Below, one piece after another: positions 1 to 12,728 of a DNA stretch of 64,000 bases. Every line of letters begins with the position of its first letter. The stretch's first letter is position 1. The position numbers were made by a program, and so were the translations under genes. The notes below the pieces were generated by a model, which was given only the letters and a program-made list of their open reading frames with translations, had not been told where the DNA came from and searched no databases. Source of the stretch: Lucifuga dentata (lineage: Eukaryota > Chordata > Actinopteri > Ophidiiformes > Bythitidae). The stretch covers positions 84,527-148,526 of the forward strand of contig VXCM01001508.1 in NCBI GenBank assembly GCA_014773175.1, written 5' to 3'.

Positions 1-133
1 ATATAAATTACAGCGAAATTAAACAAGAATAGGAACAAAACTAAATTGTATTTCTAGAAAACATGTGTTTCCATACTGCTAAACTTCTAACAATCAACCA
101 CAAATTTAAGTAATACTTCTAAAGATAAATAAC

Positions 134-3100
134 CTGTGTGATGCCACTTAGAGCTCTGTCTCCATTGGAGGATGCCAGGGCCACATACTTTCCACACTGT
201 CCCACAGCAGGCCTTACTGCTGTGGGAATCAGAAAGGACATGGGCCTCTTCCCAGGCTGGGGGCTGTTATTCTACGATAAAAGAGAGCAAAAACCATAAG
301 GATCAGGAAACTCAACAAAACTTTCACATAATTGTATTCATTACAAACTCAGAGACCCATGAGCATGATGCTACTGTTATCTTAAATTCCTTAAAAACAC
401 AGAATTAATTAATCATGTGAAAGGTGCAATTACGGGGTTAGGTGGGGTTGAACTCTGTGTTTTATTAGGCCAGGAGAAGTCCAGGATCTGGCTATTCAAA
501 AGGATCCCTGAAGGAGTCACTATTCCACTGCCAAATGGTTTGTTCTGAGAGCTAAAACAGGCAATGTACAAAACAGACTTTAATGGCAGTATTCCAGTAT
601 CATTACTTAGATAGAATATATGTAGTAGCAGTTACAATATAGCAGGCATACCTCATGACTGACACGATGAAGTCGTCTGGCCCCATGACCACAACCTGAG
701 CAGCTGCTGCACCCTCCTCCAAGCTAAATGACTGAGTGTAATGGCTGACGGGGAATGCCTGAGTGTCGCTGATCATCTGGCGAAGTTGGGATGCCTGTGA
801 TTTGCTAGGAGATAGGAATAATGCTAAGTTCAACAAAAATGATGCACTGAATTAGGGTGGGCTTATATTTATATATTAACAGACAAAATGAAAACTAACC
901 TTAACATCTTGGTGACAGTCTCTGACATAGAACTTTCATACATGGGGTCTCCAAGCCCACTGGCCAGGCCCAGAGCTATCTTCACAGACTGGATGAGTAA
1001 GACAAAATCGACATACAAGTATATTCCACGTGAATTGCTGCTCTTTGCATACCGTTTGTGTTAAGAGGTGGTAGGAGCAACTAGTAACTACCTCAGCAAT
1101 CCAGTGGTAGGTGTTGTTCCTGGCCGCCTGGCTGGTAATGTTGAAGCCTTCCAGGATGTTGAGAGCAGCGATCAAGGCGACACCTGCATGTGGGGCTGGA
1201 GCTGTTATGATATGGTGCCCTAGGTAGAGGAAAACAAAATCATCAAGCTTAAAGTTGAATGATTGCCATGGAGAAACAAAGTTATGTCAGTGGCAGAAGG
1301 AAACAGGATAAAGCAAAGAAAAACAGAAAATAAAAGGCTGTAGTTGGTGGAGGAATATGCTGGAATATATTGGAGATACAAGAGAAGCTGATGTGGAACT
1401 TTTTTGAGGAATTTAATAATAAGAGATGATAAGAATGAATGTCAATTTGGTACCAAAAGAAACTTTGTATCTGTCTGCCTGATTTTGATTTAAAAAATAT
1501 ATATATATAGAAAACCAAATCATGAAAAAAAAAAAAAAAAAAAANAAAAAAAAAAAAAAAAAAAACACCATGAAATACATAGAATGGAACAAATAACTGG
1601 TATTAAACATAATGCAATGAAACATTATTTTTAATTTTTTTAATTGTTAAAAAAAAAACAACATAAGCAGAAGAGGAAAACAAATAGCTCAATTTAGAGC
1701 ATAGAGGATACGTATCATGTCCATTTGCATTTTCCATTTGTATTTGCGTTTCTGGGATAACGAAAACCAAACTGAATGTAAACAATGTGTATAGGTCGAC
1801 ACACATTTGTCATCGCTAAGCTCATATTTGAAGGGCATGTTTGCAGCAATAAAAGAAATGTTTCAGCTAATGTGTCCAGGTCAAGTGGAGTCAAACACTT
1901 ACAGAACATTGTTAGGAGCACAGTTAGCTGCTCTAATAGGTCTGATATGAACATTATCAGAGCTGGTACATTTACCCTGATAGGAGGTCTCTGCTGGCTG
2001 CTGAATGACCACGCTGTAGTTTCCAAAGTCCTCATTTGACAGCACCCCGCCTCTTGCTTGCACCTATTAAAAATACATACTGAGCGTGAATTCAAAGGAA
2101 TGACCAGTCATTCTCTTTTTCCTGTCATCATTTTCAGAGAAATGCATTAGTGCTAAAATCTCACAATGCATATACCTGAACAAATTTAGCTACTAAACAT
2201 TTATTTATCTGCAGCCAAACTGTGTTCTGCCTGTGCCCTTAATCAACCAAAACAATGCATTAATCAAAATTTGACTTGTTCTGATCTCTAATCTGATCCT
2301 GTTAGCCTTTGACTGACTATGCCATATGTAAACTCTTAATTAGCCATTACCTTATATTCAACAAACTAATTTTCTAATAACTTTCTACAACATTTACTTG
2401 TTTTTAATCATTCTATGAGGCACAATAAAGTATAGTAATGAATTATATCCTGAACTTTGTTGTACAGCAATGGCTCCATGGTTGAGAGGTTACATTCTCT
2501 CCCAATGGAAATGTTGTAGTTTTCATGAGTATTAACTATTATTATGATCAAGTTGATTAAAAAGCCATGCTTCCTTACAGCAGCTGTCATTTCCTGTGTC
2601 AGGTTTCCACTGTAGAACTCTGATATCCCATTAGTTGCGACAGCATCCAAAACATTCGCTAAGTCAACACGCCTGGTGAACAGCCCAGAGAGGGGAGGCT
2701 GGCTGTTGGGGAGGAACAAATCCCGAAATGCATCCGACACGTTTTGGTCCTTGACTTTAGCAAGGGCATCAGCTGCAGTAGCAGAGTAGAAAGGAGCAGA
2801 TTAAACAAAATTCTACTTTGGTTATAAGTGAAAGAGAGGTTTTAGATGTTTATAATCTATACAGAATTACAGCACTTCATGCTGCTCAGAGCAATGATGT
2901 GTTATTACTGCCAGAACAGTGAGATTAGTGTCTGACTTTAATACTACATTACACTATACTTACCTAGATCATGAGTAACATTAAACCCATTTCTGGCAAC
3001 ATCTGCTGCCATGGTAACCACATCTTTCCATGGCATTCTGGGGAAATCAAAAGTCACATAAGTTTGGATGTTTACATATCATTAAAGGTCATAATTAAAG

Positions 3101-5174
3101 AGATTATTCAAAGATTGTTCTGTTAGATTCATAATGCATAAGGGCCTAGTATGACACTTCATCTCCATGTATGGTGTATATTTGTGCTGTAACATCATGC
3201 TCTTAACAACTGAGGCATCACGACCAAGATAATTACACAGCATCAGCGTAATCGCAGCCCAACAAGGGAAAGGAACTTTTTTTTTCTTCTTGTTCACCAG
3301 TTGGTGATATTTTCACTGGAAAAAGCATTACCAATACTTAATTTCTGAATACTGAAACATGGACAATATCTGGCTTTTTGACATATTCTGCTTTTACTAT
3401 ACAGTGAGACATAACTGGAAAACCTAGGGAAAACTAAAAGATGACAGGCCTTTGAAAAACAGGACTGTTACAAACTAAACAAACAATGTGTCAGAGGGAA
3501 GGAAAACAGAAGCTCTCGGTGATTAAATGGTGGGTTACAGTACCTGCCATAGAGCTGGTGTGCCTGATGCATCCCACTAAGCATGCCTGGTACTCCAACC
3601 AGCAAACCAGGCTGAAATGCAACAGTGTGCAGAAATCATCCACAGTTCAAAACAACAACAGTAAGACTTTGTCCTCTTCTCTAAGCATTTAACAAATGTA
3701 AAGAAGGAACATACGAGGAAAATGCCTTACATAGAGATCAAGGTTTGACTGCAGCATCTCCTCATGGATCGCAGATGGGGCTGTCTCTCTAAAGTCAAAT
3801 ATCCTTGTCTCATTTTTACGGATGTCATGCACCAACATAACTCCGCCTCTGTAGAAAAAAGTCAACAAAGCACTACGTTGGCTTCTTAGTCATATTTAAC
3901 CATTTGAAGTCTGAGAATCCTGTTTTATGCCTGCTGAGAGAAGATGAGCTTTTCCAGTCACTCACCCTCCAATACCAGAAGTGTGAGGATGGACAATTCC
4001 AAGGCAGAGGGCAGCAGTGACAGCAGCATCCACACTGGATCCTTGCTTCTCCAGAACAGAAAAACCAAGAGATGTACACTGAGCCACATCAGTCACCACT
4101 GCTCCCTGGTGAAACACCTGGCAAGAAAATAGGAGAATAAAAGCTGGAGAGAGAGAGAGAGAGGACTTTCTAAACAGATTTGTGGGTGCGTACAAGGGAA
4201 ACATAACACAGGTAAGAGATTCTGGAAGGATCAGGGGATCTATAATAATTTGAGAAAAGTATCTTTACAGACTCACAAACTCTTACCTGTGGATCTCCAA
4301 TGTAAATCTGCATGACGAGCGCTATAGTAACTCCTGTGGCAAAAGTAAGACAAGCTGTGATGATGACTGTGAGGTCATCTCGCTGGCAGGCACAGTTTTC
4401 CTTAAAAGGATCTCTGGTGGTCTCCTGCAGAGATGCCATGTCTTGGCTGGCCAGGTCAGAGGCAGAGGAAGGCAAACGCTGCAGACGAGCCGACTTCAAA
4501 AACAGATCTGGGTCTAGGATGTTAAATGAAAGGCGATGAACTGGAAGGAGCAGTACACACCCAATTCTTGGATAATAATATGCACAGTTCTCTCATGTCC
4601 AACTTCTGCACTACAACTACCACTACTACTAGCAAGGAAGAGCAGTAAGAGGAATTCCTACATGTAAAGATTTTAGTGAAACCCAAAGCTCCCTTGCATG
4701 GCCACAAGTGAAGGATCTGCACACTGTTTAGAAAGTCCCAGGACAAACTCTTCTTCACAACATTTATTCAGCTCACCACAAAGTACAGACAGTGCAAAGT
4801 GCAAAGAAAATACACCTGAAGACAAACATTTTGATATTACATCTTCCTCAGTGTCTCCCTTACATGCAAATTTACCAGCCAGACCATAGTGGGAAATAAA
4901 CATACTGTCAAACATAAGTAAAATGTATGTTTTACAAAATAAGATCTGACTGACCTGTATCTTGCTCACTGAGGAAGTTGTCATCATCTTTGCGAGATTT
5001 AAACGTGTTCTCCCCGGAGAGCATGTCGTCCTCTGGGAGTCTGGGAAAGCTGGTGATGCTCATGTAGTCCACAGGAGAGTAAGCGCCCCCTAAATTTGTC
5101 TCAGGATTGGCATCTTTATCTGCCACACACCCACTTGGGTACCCTGCTACAATTTCAAGAGCAGGGCTGTGCAT
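134..5174 (-). CDS. ggt7: Gamma-glutamyltransferase 7 (GGT7), 3' end off the window
   Basis: Thirteen exons read on the minus strand with GT/AG borders and consistent phases: 4955-5174, 4287-4513, 3966-4117, 3731-3848, 3544-3611, 2964-3037, 2579-2772, 1976-2063, 1092-1219, 900-988, 652-804, 434-551, 134-271. They encode 589 residues; human GGT7 has about 662, so roughly 70 C-terminal residues lie beyond position 1. Seen: an N-terminal cytoplasmic tail with AYSPVDYMSITSFPRLP, one membrane segment near residues 121-144 (type II topology), then the GGT ectodomain with QGSSVDAAV, GLLVGVPGM, ALNILEGFN and PSGILLNSQ. The ATG at 5174 has a good context (AACC before ATG); the GTG-started extension to 5192 is not needed. 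Family knowledge: GGTs self-cleave at a threonine and act on glutathione; GGT7 is the divergent member. Oddity: the expected nucleophile position reads GAAAAQ (residues 484-489) with no threonine, so catalysis is doubtful. The family call is very secure. Confidence 0.93.
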
Positions 5175-5199
5175 GGTTTCTATAGATCTCACAGTAACT

Positions 5200-5433
5200 T
5201 AGCTGACTTTATATCTAAATAATGAAGACGTTAAAGTCCATATAGTGCATAGATTTCAGGTGTGGGATGATCAGCCAAACACCTGCTATTAAGTTTAAAG
5301 TACTAATAGTAATAATAAGTAATAATATCCCTATTTGTGGAACTTTTTTTCTGTAATGAGGACTGCAGTGGTGTTATATTAACACTCTTAATCCAAGATC
5401 TTATTAGGCCGAAACAAGAACGTGTAGTTCCAC

Positions 5434-5465
<32 letters not shown>

Positions 5466-5960
5466 CATTTTGTCCAGCTAGAACCTGCAGAAAACAGCAA
5501 ACGATGGCGGATGAGTTTTTTGTTTTGCAACCGAGATTTTTTTTTTTTTTTTTTTANCACAAATATTAACATTCGACACCGCTCTGTGGCCCAGAAATGT
5601 GATGATGATAAAAAAAAAAAGAGAGAGATAGATGTACGGTCATACAGAAGCATTTTAAGCAACAGTGTTATTACAATTTAATCCACAAACAGAGCAAACC
5701 TTAAGGTGCGGACGTCAACATTAATCTGCGTGAACTGCGTGTTTTGTTGACGTTTATTCTGCAACATCAACGCGAAAATAGAATGTAATAACTCACCGTT
5801 CTGAAGAAAAAAAAAACGTGTTGTCAAAAATAAATAATTATTGGTAATGTTTTAAAAATGGAGAAGGTGAGTTGTAGAATATCCGCCACCAAAGACGAGC
5901 TCGCTACCGGATCATGACATCATGATGGAGGGAAGTTGGTTTCACGTTTATACGTCGGCC
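5200..5960 (-). promoter_or_regulatory. Presumed 5' flank/promoter of ggt7
   Basis: This is the upstream side of ggt7. A TATAAA on the minus strand lies about 35-40 bases before the ATG (near 5208-5214). A GC-richer patch with several CpGs and a near-palindromic CATGA/TCATG cluster lies at 5885-5965. I cannot tell which is the real start site; a 5' UTR exon could begin in the CpG patch. The stretch also holds an (ATG)n tract at 5435-5466 and a one-N gap at 5557. Confidence 0.3.
5435..5466. repeat. (ATG)n trinucleotide microsatellite
   Basis: About ten perfect ATG/GAT units lie just upstream of ggt7. They create meaningless poly-Met and poly-Ile ORFs on the two strands. Confidence 0.9.
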
Positions 5961-5969
5961 AACCGAAAG

Positions 5970-6990
5970 AGAGAATTAAGAGAAAGAGTGTTTAATCAAA
6001 GAGATAAATGTATTTTTGACTGTGACTGGATGAAAAAACTGAAAATTAAACGTATTATTTAATTTACAAAGATAATTTTTTTAGTTATACCGGCTTTTTA
6101 GAATACCTGCTCCAATTTAGTAGGCTTCCGCTTTAACGCTCAAAATAGCAACGTTTCTTAATATCATGGCTGTTAAGTGTTTACATGTTTATTTTGTGTT
6201 GTATCATTAGTATATTTATGAAAAAGTATGGTGGCAGATTATTTTTAAGATTAATCTCCCAGTACTTACAGATATACGGTTCAGGCTCTCCATACCAATG
6301 TGAAACTGACTTTACTTTGCGTTAGGGCAATAAAGATCCAGTAATTCTCAATGCCAAAAATGATGATCAAATCCCTTTACAATAGACGTAAAAAATTATG
6401 TCAACCTGCCTACTGGTTTGCCTCAATCCACCCTGCGTTTGTGTGAGGAAATTCTTCCACTCTTCAGTTTGACATTTTTGGCTGCCAACAGACATTTTAA
6501 AAAAAAAGTAGATAAACAGGTTTGGGCAACTCTGTGGAATACCTGCTCCAATTACAGCCTATAACCTCTAGCCTCATTCTTCCCTTGTTACCGGCTATAC
6601 AGGTAATAGATTATCACCAGTCTCAAATTCTTTTAAGGCTGTCTCCACAAAAAAGTTCAGAACATGTCAGCTCTAAAATACATCATCTAATTAGTGGCAT
6701 GTATTCTTTCAAATACTGTGAATATTCTAATTTACCTCATTTAAAGCCTCTAATCTAAGACAGTTTCCTCCCACTAAACCAAACAAACAAGCTTAATACA
6801 GGTTTACACACCATTAACACACACTTCTTTGCATCACTTCCTTTTAAGTTACTGTTTACTGTAAAGTTACTGATTCAAACCACTTTCCTTCAAGGCATGG
6901 GTGTTACTGATCACGCCCTATGTTCTAATCACAATCCCCCCTGACATGCTCCCATAATAAAATAATGACACAAGATTCAGGTTTTAACCT
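5970..6990. other. Intergenic stretch between ggt7 and the tp53inp2 3' end
   Basis: AT-rich DNA with no exon-like open frame, RNA gene or recognisable transposon. Short ORFs here have no protein-like composition. Confidence 0.5.
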
Positions 6991-7750
6991 GAGTATTTAT
7001 TGTTGTTGTTGTTATTTTTTTTTTTTTTTTTTTTGGCGGGTACCTGTGTTTTCTGAATGGATGCTGGAAAACCCATCCATTAATTTTTGCATAGGTCTTG
7101 CCTGTCAGTGGACGACCGTTCACTTTGGGGATGGAAAAATCAGTACATCACAAAAACCATGCAGAAATAGTGAAAGGCACAATCACCATAGATATCAGAT
7201 ACACCAAATTTTATATATGTAATATATTTCATTTTTATAGGGGAGGGGTGCACAAATTGAGATGTAACATGGGTAAACCCCAAGTGTTTTTAAGCTGCCA
7301 TTATTTCAGGGCACCAACATAAACAAATGAAACTCCCCAGACATTCAACGGCTTTCATTTGAAACGTCCTATGGTGAACAGCTGTTCTAATAACTATATG
7401 GGAAAATACAAGCATATTCTATTATGACTGTGTTGTATTTAAATGTAGCTCATACATTTAGTTTCATTTACATATATAATCTTTGTCTCCTGCCTCATCC
7501 TTTGCCCACATCTGTCACACCACATTGGCTCAACACACCCAGTGGCCACTCCCTCTCGCAATTATTAAATAACTGCCACCATAAACCCACACACACACAC
7601 CTTTAAGTAAACTCAATCTACATACTGACAACACATTTACTTTTACATGACATTGGTGAGAAAGGTGAAATGGGAAAGAAAAATAAATGAAACAGGATGG
7701 ACTCGCAGCAGTGGAGCCACTCATAGTGGTCAGTCCTCCACACTGTATAT

Positions 7751-7752
<2 letters not shown>

Positions 7753-7804
<52 letters not shown>
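7753..7804. repeat. (CA)n microsatellite
   Basis: About 26 perfect CA units. The Cys-Val and Thr-His repeat ORFs over it are artefacts of the repeat. Confidence 0.95.
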
Positions 7805-7806
<2 letters not shown>

Positions 7807-10173
7807 TGATCTCTCATTATCACCCTGTGTTCACTTATTTTCTTTACTATAGTTTTAAATAACGAGATTCTAAAATTTGACCTCAGAGGCACAGTTAGTC
7901 ATGATGGAAAGGAGACATATAAGGAAATCATTGTGTTTGTGTGTGTGCGTAGTGTGTTGGTGTGCACACACTAGACTTGTCACCTCAGATCCTACTGCTG
8001 CAGTGTTCAGACAATTCAACAGCAACATAATAGGCATTTTTTAAACAGCAAAAATATAATATTCAAACATATATATCATAAATTAACAAATATTAAAAAT
8101 AAAACAGCCATTTATAAGGTCATTGGCAAAACTGGAAACAAATGGTATGTGTTTCAGGGAAGAACAAAACTTTATAGATGATCTAAAACAAAACAGAACA
8201 TTTTCAAAAAAACAGAATGAATCCTCAACCTCTCAATCTGCCCTTTAGAGACACCAGTACATATTGTATTAAAACTTTACAATGTACTTTATCCTCACCA
8301 GAATCCAAACAGCCAGTGCTGTGCTAAATGGACCCTCTGGAGGGCAGTATTTGCCTATGGCACATAAACTCTGAGTCTAGTGCTTTTTTTTTTTTTTTTT
8401 TTTNTTTTTTTTTTTTTTTTTTTAATGGTGCATCTCAAAGAAATGAGACTAAACTTGGGGCCAAGACACCATGTTTGGCCACTGAAATGCCCTCCAGGTT
8501 TGATAGTGAGCACAGAGGTGAGGCAGAGAGAAGATTCTCATCAGTTCCATTGGACACCACTTCCTGGACTCAAGTCCTGAGAGACTTTGACATGTAACAG
8601 AGTATTAGAAATTGTACTGCAATATTTACAAGAGAAATAAATGACCATTATTTGTATTTTTTTTAAGAGTTTTAAGCATTTAACTTGTCAGTACACCTTC
8701 TCACAAACAGTTTGAAACAAAAAGAAAGGAAAAATTTCACAAAAGAAAAAAAAACCGAGCACACAGCACACAGCTAAAACTTTGACTCACAAAATGTATG
8801 ACAATGCAAAGTTACATCCATGTCTCAAATAATTTACAAACATTAGTATATAGTCATATACATTTCAGCACCATTGTTTACTATTGTTGTTGAATACATA
8901 TCAGTAAGCTAGATCTTCAAGTGGACACTGTTAGGGCTGGATGTGCTAATGAGAAAGAGAGACAAAGAGGACAGACAGAGAAAACAAAGGATGGTGAAGA
9001 TGTTTAGTAAAAGACAGCCACACACATACACACATGCAGACACACGCACATTCATAACCAAGATGGCAGCTGTCAATGTGTTTTTGAGGGGTGAATGGGT
9101 GTTCCATATGTATGGGTTGATTAGATGTTTCCCAGCCTTTTTCCTAATAGGCAACGAACCTGTGTCTTTTGGTGTCTGCATGAACAATATAAGGTCACAG
9201 CAGAGCATACTGTAAATGAATATGACCTGATGTCTGCCGGGCACATTACTCTTTTTTTTTTTTTTTTAACCACACACACACACAATCATCATGCTGTGTA
9301 TGTTTCACAAGGATTGATTTTTAAGTCGTTTTACCAGCTGTTTACTTTCTTTGTCTTGAAAAACAGGCTTTTCTTGGAGTGGATTTCGTGCAGACAGATA
9401 GTGACAAAATGCTCTCCAATAAGCAAAACCAACAGAAAAGTATGTGACAAAACAAAATAAAGAGCTACCTTCAATACCGCTCTGCACCGACTGTAACATG
9501 TCACACCCTGTAGCCCAAAGGCAGCCATGTTCTTAACCTGCAGCCATTGTACCGTGTGTATGATAGAGAATATATAGAGCACCAAAGATGATTCAGTGGA
9601 ACAAACTGCACATTTGCTCAAAGGCTGCACAGAGGGTTACATTACACTTTACTAAAATCCTTTTTGCAACTTTCCTTTAAATACTGCCCATGATTAATTC
9701 CTCATATCTTTTACTCTTAATCTGTTTTGCTCATCCTCTCACCATCATCTACTTGCTTTCATCCTTCACGAAGTGAGAAGAAATTCACAGCTTTTGTTTC
9801 TTGTGATGAAATGGGTTCCCCCATGTTTCTTCATTGCCTGTTTCTTTTGCTTGTCAACCTTGACGGGCAACTAACTCAAGAGAAACAAAAGTCTAGTGAT
9901 TTCCCTCTCGCACTTGTCAAGAACGGTATATACTTCCACCATTTCTGAACAAAAAGAAACTTACAGTTTGATACAAACTTTGTAAATCCAAACCTAGCAG
10001 AACATGATGAGATGTTTTTTTCAGTGAAGCTCACGAGGCTTAACATGTCTCTGTCTGACATTGTTTCCACCAGAAAAGTCTGTTTGTCTGGTCAGAGAAA
10101 ATAAACTTGATTATTAAAAAAAAATTTTTAAATCATCTTTAAATTTAGCAAAGTATTTAGGGATCAAATGGGA

Positions 10174-10308
10174 CAATTAAATAATTTAAAAACATGCCTT
10201 GAGGAACATTGAAAGAAAAAAGAGAATAAATTATAACAAANCAATTAAATAATTTAAAAACATGCCTTGAGGAACATTGAAAGAAAAAAGAGAATAAATT
10301 ATAACAAA
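10174..10308. repeat. 67-bp duplicate around a one-base gap (assembly join)
   Basis: Bases 10174-10240 and 10242-10308 are identical and separated only by N at 10241. This is best read as two overlapping contig ends placed side by side, not a biological tandem repeat. Confidence 0.85.
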
Positions 10309-10653
10309 GAAGTGAAAATTAGCTCTTTTTTTGTTTTTTCCTCCACACATTACTGTACTATTAAATTAAACCTGTATAAATATTTTAAAGACTTTTTTAG
10401 TTGTTTGGATACTGCGATGTACGATAAGAATGTCTGCCTGATTTTGTCAGTGGGCCTGGTTCACAACAGCAGAATGGGGCATCAAACTATGGTTGGAATC
10501 AGCTGTCTAAAAAGCTGAAGCTAATGGTACCCAAGTATAATGTGGATAAATGAAAGCAAATTTTCTGTGGGCGAATACATTTAAACATGTGCATTGGTGT
10601 TCATTATGCACTATTAATGCCCTCAGAGTAAACAATGCCTCCTGCTGCATGGT

Positions 10654-12412
10654 TTAGTGGCAGAAGTTACGCTTGCTGGGCTGGTGAAGGAAGGTGTTTC
10701 TGGCATGGGCGACATGGCGAGGAACCTGCTCCCTCATGCGGTTTTGACGTTGGATGCGGTTACGGCTCAGATGGCGCCTCTCCAAGCGAGCTTTGCTGCG
10801 CTGAACCCTGGCTACTTGGGTGACCTTGGCCAGAGCTCCAGCCTGGGCAGCTGCTCCACGGCTCACCCTGGTGGGCAAAGCGCTGAGGGTAGCAGGAGCA
10901 GCAGCTGGTTCACCTACTCTGCTGAAGGAGGAGAGAGACACATCTATGCGTGATTGTTGCTATGATGAAAAGACGGTGTAGGTGAAGTGATAAGTGAATG
11001 AGTGCTCTTTCTCACCTCACGTTGCTCAACAGGCTAACAATGCTTTCCTCTCCCACCACAGACAAGTTGCTGTTGGAGACCATGGACAGGTTGCTTGGGG
11101 AGACATAGACGGACATGCTGGGGTGCTCGATTAGCAGATCCTCCATTGGGCTGGCCTCTGCTGTGGCTCCCTCTGCAGTGAAACAGGGGGGAGGGGTGAC
11201 AAACCAACTCTCATCCATGCAGCCTCTCTCTGAATGTGCCCTACTGCTACCCCCACTGCCTCCACGTTCACTCCCAGAACCAGGGGACATGGATGGGGTG
11301 GAGGAGGGCGTGAACAGTCTGGCCCGTCTCAGCAGGGTGACGGGCGTTGCGGCACCCGAGTCTGATGGGCTAGCGCTGGGACAAAACAAGGGGTCTGATG
11401 CTACTACTGCACCTCGTACCCGACCTTTATGTGTCCTGCGGCGCTTGTGAGGTGGACGGGAAACGGGGGTTGGGCACTCAGTCCTTGTATGTGTGTCTTG
11501 ATGATTTGATTGATAATTGTCTGGGAATGATTGTGTAATCAGCGGGGTTTCTGTTTCTCCCTCATCCTGCATCATGCAGTCAGTTTCTCCTGAGCACATG
11601 GCATCGATGGGATCAAGGATGGGATGGCCAATTAACCAATGTTTAAGGAGAAACAGGGATGTTGATCATAATAATGATCGAAAGAAACAGGTTAAGGTGA
11701 CATTTTTCAAGGGATCACATACGCACGCGCACACATACCAGTGTGGGGAATATGGGGGGTGTTTAAAAAATTGGAGGAGGGGAAGAGGAGGGGTAAGGAA
11801 ACACAAAACATAAAAGAGTCACATCATTAGTTGTGTTGACCCTTTAAGGTTGTGATTATGTCAGTGACATAATGTATGTCTCGACACTGCTGAGAGATAT
11901 TTTTCTCCTAATTGGTTGTTTTTGAACAGGCACCAATGAAAATTTTCACGATTGCCTTTGATTGAGATCAAAAACAAAGAGGAAGGAGATGCATGCATAC
12001 AGGAAATTCCATGTTTCCACTGTCTGCCAGACAACACCTTCCATATGGCAGGCACATGCTTAAACACTCGTGTACTTGCACCATGCCCCTGTTTCCCATC
12101 ATCCCTTACCTCTACACTTTCAAATTATTAAACACAGTAATCTCATAGTCTTGCAAGAGGGAATGGAGGCATGTAATTTTTCAACCGTCTAAACCTTTGA
12201 ACATGAATAATAATTTGACTATTTCTCATCTATAATCCCAAACAAACACATCCATTCCATCCCTTCAGTCCTTATGGGAGACTCACCAGGCAGGTTGACC
12301 AGCATCCATCCCTCCTCGTCAGCCTCCGTCACACATGGGTTGGGTCCCTTCAGCTCAGCAGCCACCTCCTCTACCTCCCCAAACAACAGGCTGGTCAGAC
12401 GCTGAAACATGA
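10654..12412 (-). CDS. tp53inp2: Tumor protein p53-inducible nuclear protein 2 (TP53INP2/DOR)
   Basis: Three coding exons on the minus strand: 12287-12412 (ATG at 12410, just after a CCCCAG acceptor), 11016-11589 and 10654-10921, giving 321 residues. Seen: an N-terminal MFQRLTSLLFGEVEE start; an acidic stretch followed by the LIR core W35-M-L-V38; the family block MDESWFVTPPPCFTAEG near residue 166; SPMEDLLIEHPSMSVYV near 188-204; and a basic C-terminal QRQNRMREQVPR tail. Family knowledge: TP53INP2 shuttles from nucleus to cytoplasm, binds LC3/GABARAP through the LIR and promotes autophagosome formation, and also acts as a nuclear receptor coactivator. A serine/threonine-rich insert with the basic run HKRRRTHKGR (about residues 89-98) makes the protein about 100 residues longer than human TP53INP2. 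Exon 3 has a tandem CAGCAG acceptor. TP53INP1 is the alternative; the chromosome 20 neighbours favour TP53INP2. Confidence 0.9.
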
Positions 12413-12558
12413 CTGGGGTCAAGTATAGGTGATTTGAGTACTTTATCTCTTCTCTCCTCCACAAAAAAAGCTGTAGCTGCCTTTGAATTTATTATTTGTG
12501 TTTATGTATTACTTGTTGCTCTTTTATTTAATTCTTTGTCTGACAGTCTCTTTTTCAC

Positions 12559-12652
12559 TTGAAGCCCTTAGCTGGATCTCGATTTTGACAGACAGGGTTG
12601 GACAGGCTTCTGTAGTGCAAATGTAAGGTGTCACTTGGTTTGGAGCAAAGGC
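12559..12652 (-). other. Candidate 5' UTR exon of tp53inp2
   Basis: The ATG exon of tp53inp2 starts two bases after a splice acceptor, so an upstream non-coding exon must exist. This block follows a CT-rich tract ending in GCAG and ends at a GTGAAA donor on the minus strand. The fit rests on splice signals only. Confidence 0.3.
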
Positions 12653-12656
12653 CTGC

Positions 12657-12727
<71 letters not shown>

Positions 12728-12728
12728 T
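12657..12728. repeat. (GA)n microsatellite
   Basis: About 35 GA units with two AAAG interruptions. On the minus strand it is a long CT tract directly before the candidate 5' UTR exon acceptor. Confidence 0.95.

Larger units (their letters stand above)
6996..10653 (-). other. Probable long 3' UTR of tp53inp2
   Basis: The 3.65 kb after the tp53inp2 stop codon contains no coding exon. The first canonical AATAAA I find on the minus strand lies at 7001-6996. Mammalian TP53INP2 transcripts also have long 3' UTRs, so the whole stretch may be untranslated mRNA; this is inference. It contains a (CA)n tract at 7753-7804, a poly-T run with a one-N gap at 8404, and a one-N gap at 10241 flanked by a 67-bp duplicate. 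Confidence 0.35.

Noticed and set aside
5175..5192. Extended ggt7 start at 5192
   Set aside because: That codon is GTG; the in-frame ATG at 5174 has a better context.
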